Assembly: GCA_028753945.1 (NCBI GenBank) | Contig: JAPNXP010000002.1 | Location: 11,966,001 to 12,030,000 of the forward strand | Reading direction: 5' to 3' | Source: Hexactinellida sp. DTS-2022 | Lineage: Eukaryota; Porifera; Hexactinellida | DNA: 64,000 nucleotides | In this document: positions 21,779-31,620 of the stretch, in pieces | How positions within the stretch are numbered: the first letter of the stretch is position 1 | Layout: each line of letters opens with the position of its first letter | Translations under genes and position numbers: made by a program | The notes under the pieces: model-generated | Databases searched by the model: none | Told to the model about the DNA's origin: nothing | The model's input: only the letters and a program-made list of their open reading frames with translations

Positions 21779-22029
21779 TATATAGTATTTGAATATTTTA
21801 AATACTTCTTGAAAGTATTTAAATATAAATACAAATACTCTCATTTTGATAAAGTTAAAATAGAAATACTTTTAAAAAAGTATTTAAAACTCTCAAATAC
21901 AAATACATATGTATTTGACCCCATGTCTGCTTAAGCCCAAGCTGTTTTTCTAAGCCTTTAAGAAAAAGGGCTTAAGTCCAAGCATAAGCGCTTAATAAAG
22001 GGCTTCGAACTTAAGTCTTTGACGATAAT

Positions 22030-22907
22030 TAGAGCTGTACCGGATTAGAGATTCTCTACTCCGGCCGGATCCGGATATCCGGTGCTCAATTATCCGGTTA
22101 TCCGGCTAAATATGTATTTGACAAATTATATGATACCATAATATCACATCAAGAACAAGTTCTGCTTATTCTTGATAAATTTATACATAAACATTTACTA
22201 GGCTTGAGTTTTTTTAGGGAGGCTTCTAAAATATTTTATGTGATTCCAATTTGATACAGTATATGAATATGCTTTCAATCGCATTCACCTTTGGTAAATA
22301 AGATCTTTTTAATAACATATTTATTTTCGATTCCTATATATTTTTTGTGATCGCTTTTCCTATAAGGCTTGAAAGGTTATATTTTTTATCAATCCCAGCA
22401 TGTGTGAAATTTGGCATTTTCTCACTATCTAAGAACCATTCTTTCAGAGCACTCTGTAATGAATGTGATGCCAATACATATATCACGTAGTAAATCCTAA
22501 AATATATAGCACGTCACCACTGTAGAACCACATAGAACATTCACATCCAGAAATTTACAAAAGAAAATAACAATAAATGAAAATCCTCTTGTAGAAATTC
22601 ACAACAAGGTGATCATAGTATTTTCAATCAACTAGTTCTGCTATTACACATTATCTAAGTTCTACTCCAAGAATATCTATACAAGAAAACTTGTACCATA
22701 CATTAGAACGACAGAAGAAATGTACAGTTAATGACCCTAGAACTATGGAAATTCACTTTATATTCGGAGAGATAGTTATTCTTTAATTTATACACAAATA
22801 CAATAGGGACCGTTATGCGGCCGGATAATTGTTCACGTCCGGTTCCGGCCGGATATCCGGTAACTGGCCGGATACCGGATTAGAACCGGATATCCGGTAC
22901 AGCCCTA
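22030..22907. mobile_element. hAT non-autonomous element, copy 1
   Basis: 878 bp. Ends TAGAGCTGTACCGGAT and ATCCGGTACAGCCCTA; flanks ACGATAAT / ACTATAAT form an 8-bp TSD with one mismatch. Subterminal ATCCGG/CCGGAT motifs are repeated many times at both ends. No coding. It is closely similar along its whole length to the copy at 38313-39182. Confidence 0.88.
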
Positions 22908-23735
22908 ACTATAATTATTTAGAAATCCATACCGTATTTTATTGAATAAGTGCCGTGAAACGGGCTTAAAGGGCCTGAAGCTCATCTATAAAGGGCTTAA
23001 GCCCAAGTCCGGATTAAGCCCTTTGGGGATTGACCCCATGCCTGAGTGAGATATTAAGGAATTCTAAACAGAATTCTAATCAGTAACTTCAACTTTCATT
23101 TGGAATGTATTACGGCTTCTAAATTAACTAAATTTAGAGATTTTACATAAATTAAGTTGTTAATTATTACTAAATATTAATGAGCTTAGAATCGGAGAAA
23201 ACTGCTTTCAATAGCTTAGAACTTAGAAGCTTAGAGCTTAGAATCCCAGAAAACAACCCATAACATGAAAGTTACTTTAACACACAAATTACATTTAGGG
23301 TGTACGCGTATTCACTACACCGTTGGTGAGTACGCGTGCACACCAAACTTAAATGGTGTGTACGCGTACTCACTAAGTTCTCTAATACACTGCAACATAA
23401 ATACTAATTAAATGAAAATATTAGTAATTTTCAAAATAGTCACATAGTATTAGAGGTTGGAGTCACTAATGGAGGTTTTTATAGCATCTTGCACAAGTGC
23501 ACACTAATTAAGAAAGAGCATAGTGGAAATCAAATTTCATTTATCAACTTAGGTCATTTAATTTAATATCAAAGGGTGGGTTTCAGGATTTTCAGGATAG
23601 CTGTATCATGGGTTACAGATGTGCATCTGGAGAACCGATTAGGCGATTACGAAGTATATTTCTGGAACACTTTTTACACTAATTTATTGTCACAACAGGA
23701 ACAATGAATAGTGCCCTAAAATTCAATTATGTGCG
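22908..23735. other. Non-coding stretch with short inverted repeats
   Basis: No gene seen. AAGGGCTTAAGCCC-type palindromes lie at 22970-23030 (also at 21960-22015, just outside the hAT element, so the hAT element sits inside an older repeat). TACGCGT inverted motifs lie at 23300-23370. Confidence 0.4.
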
Positions 23736-23739
23736 TTCT

Positions 23740-23912
23740 CAGGGCCGTAGCCACAAAAAGAAAAGTGGTTCGGTTAGGCCGGGCTGGATACAGTACCAAC
23801 CTAACCAACCTTACCGAGTGGTGTTAACCTTGTCCTACCTAACTTGGGAAAATTGATCAACCAAAAGTGGTTAGGTGAAACCGGACTAACTTAACCTGTG
23901 GCTACGGCCCTC
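23740..23912. mobile_element. Short MITE with GGGCCGTAGCC ends
   Basis: Inverted ends AGGGCCGTAGCCACA / TGTGGCTACGGCCCT near 23742 and 23910. The flanks share CTCAG on both sides, but I do not see a clean 8-bp TSD. The interior has TTAGG/CCTAAC repeats. Confidence 0.5.
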
Positions 23913-23915
23913 AGT

Positions 23916-25560
23916 CTATATATACTTCGTGACTGTGAAATTACTTTACACAATTTCACAGTCACGAATTTTCAAATTGGGCTTCGTTTGTGCATTAATT
24001 GAGTAGTTAATTTCCTTTGTTTACGAACACGTCTGTTCAAATAGTGTTACATCTAATTCTATTGTTTCAACTTGTGATATCGAGTAGACTCCTATTTACT
24101 AATTGAAAACTAAGATTCAAAATATTCCATAACAGCGACATATTATGTGAGTATGTTTCATTCTGCGAGAATATTCTTGTACTATTTACTATTATATACT
24201 GACGTATTTAATCAAATTAACTCAGTCTGTATTTGACATATACTGGAGACGCATCTTATTTGTTATAGGGGTTATCGATTGTGCTGAATTCAAGTATTGT
24301 AAGGAAATTCATTTTAAACTAATTCAGAAAGTGTTTCGGAAGGGAACTACCCTAATTGCGCTGAAAGTTTCCTTCTAGCACACATTTTAGAGTTATTAAC
24401 TTTGAGCTTTAATATAATAAGTGATGACTCAACATTTTTCCAGAACATTTTTTAGTGATCACTCACTAAGCCACCAAAAGTAACTGAATAACAGGAATTT
24501 TATTCCAGTATCAATATACTTCATATAGTGTATTAACGGCTTCTTCAAATTTCAATTCCGCACACTCGATGACCCTTAATAAACAAATTGGAAACATCTA
24601 TATTTATGTAGATTACATCAGTGTTTATTTAACTTATAAGTAAAATAAAGGCTGAATTAATTATAATTAATTACGTCAGTATATTAATAGTGCAAGTGTA
24701 TTCTTGCAGAAGGAATATACTCACATACCTTATTATAGGAAATGAACGCGAATTTCTCAAAATCGCGTTAATTTCATTCGTGATAATTTGATGGAGCGTT
24801 AATTTCCATGACCTTAATTTCCTGCTATTTAGCAAAATTATACAATGGATGGACAAACTTCCGAGCTACATATTTTCAGATGTGCAACTAGGTTGAAACG
24901 ATATACCATGTCAATCAACTGAATCAAGTAGATTGGAAGCCTATTTGGGCACAATAAATAGTATTTAATCAGGAGATTAATAATCCTGAAATTTTTTCTA
25001 AAATTTATTCGCGTTAATTTCATGTATTTGAAATGTTCAGCTCCGATTCGAGTTAATTTCATGGAGCGGGAATTTCCTTTGCGTTAATTTCATGGAGCGG
25101 GAATTTCTTTTGCGTTAATTTCATGGTGCGTTATTTTCCTATAACAAGGTAATCTGTCGTTGTATGGAATGTAAAATCTTGGTTTTCAATCATAAAATAA
25201 AAGCCTACTCGATCTCACAAGTTGAATCAATATAATTATTCCAAGTTGAAACATAGAATTATATATAACACTTTAAATTGAACTGAAGTGTTAGTAAACA
25301 AAGGGAATTTGAAACTCTCTTGTGGCACAAACTAAGCCCAATTTGAAAACTCGTGCACTGTGAAGGGGTGTAGAATTAAATTCTCTATCGAATGCATATA
25401 AATTGAATATGCTCGCACTATTTATTGTCCCTTTTCTAATATTAAACAGGTGTAAAAATTTGTCCAACTAAATTTTCTCAAAAATCCTGACCCCAAGTGC
25501 ACATCTGTAACCCATGAGACACATATGATGAAAATATGGTCTCTAGGTTGATAAAGAGGA
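23916..25560 (-). repeat. Diverged hairpin-family repeat, both orientations
   Basis: The block carries the body motifs of the 12.5-20 kb array in mixed orientation: ACTTGTGATATCGAGTAG, then ATTACATTC-type text on one strand, and ATCGTGACCCC-type 3' ends near 25480-25530 (AACCCATGAGACACATATG) on the other. A short region (24730-25140) repeats GCGTTAATTTCATGGAGCG five or so times in tandem. No coding. Confidence 0.6.
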
Positions 25561-25565
25561 TACGG

Positions 25566-25692
25566 ACCAAAAAATCCAAAATTGCAGCTCTGCCGGCACA
25601 TCTTCCTTTGTAGGCACTATATTTTGGTGGTTGGTTAATAGTGCCTCCAAAGGAAATGCTGTCTGCATAGCTGCAATTTTGGAATTTTTCGC
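25566..25692. repeat. Long stem-loop, dispersed copy
   Basis: A diverged version of the array hairpin (ATCCAAAATTGCAGCTCTGC ... GCATAGCTGCAATTTTGGA), with the stem still pairing over most of its length. Confidence 0.8.
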
Positions 25693-25798
25693 CATGTCAT
25701 CAACGCCTCAAGGTGTTTAGACATATTTATCAAGTTGTCACGAGCCAAAAGTATGATTGATAAATTGGAAGTTTGTTTATATCATATACAGTGTACTC

Positions 25799-26322
25799 CG
25801 CTTAATTGGGACACCGGTTAATCGGGACAGCCGCTTTATTGGGACAACTCCCCAAGAACCGAATCCTTTCGATAGAAGCTAATACTTAAAATTTCGGTTA
25901 ATCGGGACATAAACTCCGCTTAATTGGGACAAACTCAACAAATTGGGTACAAAATTGTGCTCGCATATAATAGAAAATTATTATTAATCAAAAAATTGTA
26001 AAAATCTTGGTCAATTCTGATTAAGGCATGATAAATATCGAAATAGGGCCAATTTTATTATTGAATTCCGTAAATTCGAAATTCACCAGGGATTATGAAC
26101 TTTGGTCCAGGCATAGTTTAAAACGGTCCACAGAATATTAAGGGTCATACTATAGGGTTTGAGTAGAATGAAGTGTCCGCAGGCATTGGAAGAATCGTTG
26201 TAACATGTTTAAAACTAAAATTGTTGTAAATCGTAGGTAGATCACTTCTGTACAGAATATTTTCGGTTAATTGGGACAAGAGGCCTGGAACAAACGTGTC
26301 CCCAATTAAGCGGAGTAGACTG
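25799..26322. mobile_element. Tigger/pogo-like MITE, 524 bp
   Basis: Ends CAGTGTACTCCGCTTAATTG and CAATTAAGCGGAGTAGACTG with TA at both flanks. The GGGACA/TGTCCC motif repeats near both ends (TTAATTGGGAC, TTAATCGGGAC). Inserted in the hairpin-family repeat; the flanks join as ATATCATA|CCTATTTTC. Confidence 0.85.
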
Positions 26323-27115
26323 TACCTATTTTCAGTTTAATGCCATCATTAATTATGAATAGATAACAAATTATATATATATAGTTAATTATTTTAGCAA
26401 TGTTATTCACGATTAGTGGAGTTAATTCAACAAATTCCATATTTTATAATATTTGCTTTTATAATCCATTGTATAGTAATACTACAATTAAATAGAAGCC
26501 AGCTCGAATTCACAAGTTAAATCAATATAATTATCGCAAGTTGAAACATTAGAATAAGATTTAACAAATTGAGTTATTATAATTATCACAAGTTGAATCA
26601 ATTGAAATAGATTTAACAGTTGAATCTGAAGTATTAGGAAATACCGAAGATTGGCACACCAATTTTGGGAGAAACTTAGGACATTCAAAAATAGTATCCT
26701 GCCAAAATGTGTAATTAATCTCTTTCCAGCGATGTAAATTGATCAATCTCACTATTCATTATTTTATATTATGATCCATAATTGAATTAAATAGGTGTTA
26801 AAATACTCTGATTAAAAATCGTAACCCCAGGTGCAAATTAGACGATTATTTCGCTCCTACATGTCAACTTTCAGCCCAAAAACAATAATGCACTTGCCAG
26901 GGCACAGTCTACGGAGAAAAAATGAAGGCAGTGAGATTATAACTGGGCCACTATACTATAGTATAGTCGGCACAGTAATAATCGGTAACCAAAGCATTAA
27001 GATTAGAACTGGGCCACTATACTATAATAGTCTGCACAGTAATAATATATCAAGACAGTAAGATCAGAACTGGGCTACTATACTATAGTATAGTCGGCAC
27101 AGTAACAATTGAGTA
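26323..27115 (+). repeat. Hairpin-family repeat body with satellite copies
   Basis: Body and 3' block as in the array (GTAACCCCAGGTGCAAATTAG at 26820, CTACGGAG at about 26910), followed directly by three copies of the palindromic satellite unit (26940-27106). One copy has lost part of the palindrome. Confidence 0.75.
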
Positions 27116-27298
27116 ATGTATTTATGACATGGCACATAATAAGAGTTATAATTATTTGAATAATGGTGTAATTCGTGATTCGTCTTTTAAACGGTTAAGT
27201 GCGCTTATTTATCATTTATTAGAACATGGTGGATTTGTTTGAATATTATATATGTAAGAAATGGAAAAATGAAAATATTGTTCGATCGATAAACAAAC

Positions 27299-28372
27299 TC
27301 AAGAAACAACTGTTATATACTCTGCCTTCTTTTGTGGGCCTCCTGGCCCCATTCCACCAATAATCAGCATTCCATCAATATATGAACAACAAGCAATGCT
27401 ACATCGTGGTATTGACAAAGATACGATTGATTCCCATTTATCTTTAGAGGATGAGTACAGTTCAGCATCTGAAATCGGTACCAACTGATCATTCTGTTCT
27501 GAAACACCACCAGCAACAAGTAATTTATCTTTAATCATACAAGCTGAGAAATCCGTTCTTCGATACTTTAATGGCTTAAGTTTAACCCATTTGTTATCAT
27601 CAATATCGTAACGTTCCACCAACTTTCGTACATTAGGTTTCCATGTGCCCACACCTTCACTTACTCCTCCGATATGATAAATATGGTTTTCAAATCCAAA
27701 AGTACATGAATAAGCTCTTCTACTAGGTATTGAAAAAAAGCTTTTCCATACTAATTCAGTAAGATCAAATCCTTCAACTTCAACTATAGGCTTCAATACA
27801 TCTCGCCCTCCAACAACGTATAAAATATCTTTATAGCAATAAGTAGACATAGAATATCTGGCAGTAGGCAATTTTGGAAGATTTACCCATAACTGGGATA
27901 TGATGTCAAAGTATCCAAAGAAACATTGAGATAAATTGTCTGTCGTAGCACCACCAAGAACATATATATTATTTTTGTAAGAATGAGCACCACATCCAAC
28001 AACCGCCACAGGAAGTTTACAAACAGACTTCCATGATTTAGCATCAATGGTTAAAGAATCTATGTCAATTAGGGCTACTTGCTCTTCATCAACACCACCT
28101 GCTAGATATATAACTTTGGATGTTAGTACAAGAGTAGCTCCAGAGCGTCTACGTGGCATTTTGGGCCATAGTTCCCAAATACTATCGTTATTGTAGACAA
28201 AAGTTGTATTTAGAGATTTACCAGTTGAATCACATCCGCCAATGACAAAAATCTGTTTTTCACAAGAACAGATTGAGGAATAAACCCGTGGTTCAGGAAT
28301 ATCTGGGAGTGATAAAATTTGAAATTTTTCATTAGAATCTTGTGTATTCTCGGTCAATTCTGAAGTTGCCAT
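27299..28372 (-). CDS. Kelch-repeat beta-propeller protein, single exon
   Basis: A complete 357-residue frame with a good ATG and no lesions. Seven Kelch blades are visible by their double-glycine strands: VIGG 43-46, LAGG 90-93, VLGG 138-141, VVGG 186-189, HIGG 233-236, VAGG 286-289, IIGG 337-340, spaced 47-52 residues. Conserved Trp residues follow in most blades (69, 114, 162, 209, 262, 313), and YSYSS/RS-type motifs precede the GG strands. The protein is all propeller, with a 40-residue N-terminal lead and no BTB or BACK domain, so a Cullin-3 adaptor role is not supported. Kelch propellers are protein-binding scaffolds, and the partner cannot be told. There is no intron, which could be natural or reflect retroposition; I see no poly-A tail or TSD to show the latter. 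It lies alone among repeats. Confidence 0.85.
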   Translation of the reverse strand: MATSELTENTQDSNEKFQILSLPDIPEPRVYSSICSCEKQIFVIGGCDSTGKSLNTTFVYNNDSIWELWPKMPRRRSGATLVLTSKVIYLAGGVDEEQVALIDIDSLTIDAKSWKSVCKLPVAVVGCGAHSYKNNIYVLGGATTDNLSQCFFGYFDIISQLWVNLPKLPTARYSMSTYCYKDILYVVGGRDVLKPIVEVEGFDLTELVWKSFFSIPSRRAYSCTFGFENHIYHIGGVSEGVGTWKPNVRKLVERYDIDDNKWVKLKPLKYRRTDFSACMIKDKLLVAGGVSEQNDQLVPISDAELYSSSKDKWESIVSLSIPRCSIACCSYIDGMLIIGGMGPGGPQKKAEYITVVS

Positions 28373-29014
28373 GAAATCAAAATAATTTAATGAACAAGTA
28401 TTAATCTAATTGTTTACTATTTAAGAAGCGAGGATAAATTAACTTAAATAACCCTGTAAAAGCAAGATCTCCCCAATAATTTATTTAATAAAATAGAGAT
28501 GTTGTTAGTTATAATATACATTAATAAATGAGGAAATCGTTCTTTTGCCCCCTTTCCAATGCAAGTTACATTTTAAAAGAATCTTAATCTTAATATAAAT
28601 TACTCGGTTTTATTGTGTCCAAAAATTGTCCAGAGCAAATTTGTAAAATTGTCCAGAGCAAATTTGTAAATTTGTCAGAATTATGAGAAGTTTCGTCCGG
28701 ACACAGATATGTCTTATTAACAGGACGACAACTATGAAGCTGTCTTCTACTCCATATCCGCAGCGCACAATACAGATATCTATAATATAACAGTGGGCAA
28801 ACCACGGAAATAAAAGTTATTTTTAAGGCCCGACTCGAAAGTTGAATAATAATCTTAATACTCTAGTTTTTCGGATTCAGCAGTTTAAACCTAGAAAAAC
28901 AAATTCCTCAAGTCATAGATTATCACAATAATCATTAAAGAGATTAGGAATTGCTGAAGTAAGATTCATTTTATAATTGAAGTACTGTGGCTAAAAAATC
29001 GAAGTTATCAAATA
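28373..29014. other. Upstream region of the Kelch gene, no other gene seen
   Basis: AT-rich. The direct repeat TTGTCCAGAGCAAATTTGTA occurs twice at 28625-28670. No promoter element that I would call with confidence. Confidence 0.4.
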
Positions 29015-29208
29015 CAGTCAGGTCTGCTTATTATGAACAAGATTTCGTCTGATTAATATGAAGATTTTTTATTATGAACAAGCCCTATGGCCCCAATTAA
29101 ACAACTTACATAGGGTTTGTATTAAGTTGAGTTCGCTTATTATGAAGTCTCTCTATTATGAACACAATTTTTGGTCCCTCGAATGTTCATAATGAAAGAA
29201 CCTGACTG
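29015..29208. mobile_element. Tigger/pogo-like MITE, 194 bp
   Basis: Ends CAGTCAGGTCTGCTTATTAT and, inverted, CAGTCAGGTTCTTTCATTAT, flanked by TA. The subterminal TTATTATGAAC motif repeats several times. Confidence 0.85.
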
Positions 29209-29328
29209 TATATCATAACTTGACGTATATAAATGGCGAAAACTAATGTCTCCAATGTATGCTTGCTTAATAGATATAATTTGAATATATACAGTTTTGA
29301 CAGTCGAACTTCGCTAAAATTAACACTA

Positions 29329-29474
29329 CAGTCGAAATCGGGTTTTTTTGCTTATTGGGTTTTTTTGCCTCCTTTTGTCGTGCAAAAATGTGATATCTTA
29401 ATGTGTTTTCCATCGGGTTTTTTTGCCTCCTTTTGTCGTGCATTTTGGGGGGCAAAAAAACCCGATTTCGACTG
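29329..29474. mobile_element. TA-flanked MITE, 146 bp
   Basis: Ends CAGTCGAAATCGGGTTTTTT and its exact inverse, flanked by TA. The segment GGGTTTTTTTGCCTCC occurs twice inside as a direct repeat. Confidence 0.88.
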
Positions 29475-30651
29475 TATAAGTATCGGACGATAATCTATTT
29501 ATCTTTGTGGTTAAATAACTTTAGGTGCTCGGTCATGGTTACGGATTCCCAGGCTTGCCGTCGAGATGAAACATCGCAGCCATATCCAGACCATTTTTTG
29601 TGGCTATCCATTGATATCTTAGTTGTTTATACATCTTTAATTGGATAAGTATTACGTATAATACGTATAATGTAATACTACATATTATACGTATACTTTG
29701 TATATATATCGCTCTCATGGAATTTTCTTTGAACAACTTTCGGTTTAATCGTTAAATATTCGAGGTTTTTCCAGCGAACCTATTCTTTCTGGAGAAATGA
29801 ATCCGCTATGGAATTGAAAAAAATTCTGGGTTCTCATGAAGAGACAACTGTGTGTAACCTACAAAAAGTTGGACAATTGAGTGTAAAACAAGTGTAAATA
29901 CTTAATGCATACATATAGTCACTACCATTTGAAATGTTATTCGAATCACAGACGGTACAATCATTCAGAAATTTTCTACGGCCCTTGAACCCAGATGTGA
30001 CATTGGTATAGTAACTTTGTATATAAGCCCCAAGTATATCCCAGGTAAGCTCTATTTCCAGCTACGGCACTGACGACCCACCTCATAGTTGTTCATTGAT
30101 CCCCTTGGGGCCTATGGGGGTCGCGACCCCCAGTTTGGGAATCACTGAATCTAAATGATTTGTATCAAGGCGTAGTAGGGCCGCGCAGCGGTAGTCTATT
30201 GAGGTTTGAGGTGTGAAGCGCCGTACCGTCGCAAAGCTACCGAGTCCGAAGGGCCCGTATTGATATTCTAGCAAAATACAACTTTCGGTATAATCGTTAT
30301 TCTTTTATTTAACATTATAAACACCGAACCATGCTAACGAGAGTAAATAATTTCGGCTTCTCCTCGAGAAAATTTGATTAGTCGAACATGCCCACTGGTC
30401 CCAAGTTTATATCCCATTACATTGTGGTATTTGTACCGCGAGACCTCGATTTTAGAAACTTTTGGGCTCCCAACTAGTCAGGTTAATCGAGGTAGCACTA
30501 ATTTTAAATATGAGTATTGAGATTTTGTACCTCCTCCTTGGGCGCTTATCGAACTTGCAGCAGGCCCTAAATATTTAAAATACTAAAATACTAAGACGGT
30601 GGGGTGCATGAAGGTTCGGCACTGGTAAAATTGGCTGCGACGTTACCGCAC
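29475..30651. other. Non-coding stretch
   Basis: No gene seen. A palindromic AT stretch (TTACGTATAATACGTATAAT) lies at 29651-29690. A GC-richer patch lies at 30060-30270 (TTGGGGCCTATGGGGGTCGCGACCCC), a hAT-like end with no partner found. Confidence 0.4.
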
Positions 30652-30781
30652 CAGTGATGTTTTTCCAATTTTAGAAGTGGGGGAACGGTCATGAAAATTT
30701 TATTAGGCTGTTTTCTGAGGGAAAACTTGAATAATTTTGTTCCTTATACCTAGTAATTATTAGATATACATCAGAGTGGAC

Positions 30782-30975
30782 CAGTATTTTTTATAAGGAT
30801 TTGCTTAGAGGTCCTACCAACAATTAGAGGCCACACCGGGCGGAGTCATCACACCAATTAGAGGCCCTCACTCTACATTTCATGTATTGAGTACTTAGCA
30901 CGTTAAAAATTAGAAGCGAAATTGAGAAAAATTAGAAGCCCATTTGGGCCTCAAATTTGCCTTAAAAAAACACTG
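30782..30975. mobile_element. hAT MITE, 194 bp, left palindrome arm
   Basis: Ends CAGTATTTTTTATAAGG and CCTTAAAAAAACACTG with the perfect 8-bp TSD GAGTGGAC (30774-30781 and 30976-30983). It sits in the CAGAGTGGAC|CATGG terminus of the surrounding element. Its mirror copy at 36120-36291 shows that it predates the inverted duplication. Confidence 0.9.
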
Positions 30976-30983
30976 GAGTGGAC

Positions 30984-31090
30984 CATGGGTCAACATTGGT
31001 GACCCATGACCCATCTGACCCATCCCATTTCTGACCCATGACCCATTGACCCATTGACCCATGACCCATCGAGTGACCCATTGACCCATC
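30984..31090. repeat. GACCCAT array, left arm outer
   Basis: Degenerate tandem GACCCAT / GACCCATT heptamer-type repeats. Matching arrays are at 34838-34936, 35708-35815 and 36006-36110 (inverse as GGGTCAT). They lie just inside the CAGAGTGGACCATGG ends. Confidence 0.85.
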
Positions 31091-31387
31091 ACACAATTTT
31101 AATTATCTAAATACTATACTTTAACATTAACAGAATTACAGAATAACAGTATAAATTACCTCAACCATAGCCTACTCTATATAAGGCCTACCATCAAAGC
31201 TAATATTTTGCACCAAGGATGAAGTAGTGTACGATATTATTATTGACCCATAGTTATTTACATTTATCTCTGTACAGTTAGAAATATTTTAAATTTAGTT
31301 GGATCAACTTGTTACTGATTTTTGTTAATTTTTAGTAATTAATTAATCCAATTCTCCTTCCACCGATATTTTAAGTACTTCCTAGTA

Positions 31388-31563
31388 CAGTTGCAACCGG
31401 ATATTTTTAACACCGGATATTTTTGACAATCGGATATTTTTAACACATTTTCTTGTAAATAATTAATTATTGTTGTTGTTGTAAAATCGGGTATTTTTAA
31501 CAATCGGATATTTTTAACAAATTTTCGTGAAAAGAATGTGTTAAAAATATCCGGTTTCAACTG
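31388..31563. mobile_element. TA-flanked MITE, 176 bp, inside element B
   Basis: Ends CAGTTGCAACCGGATATTTT and, inverted, CAGTTGAAACCGGATATTTT, flanked by TA. The GGATATTTTTAACA motif is repeated inside. It lies between the left TIR and the transposase start of element B. Confidence 0.85.
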
Positions 31564-31620
31564 TACTATATTTGACTTTGTTTCTTTTTAATAAATAGTT
31601 AGATATTTTAATTTTTCTCA

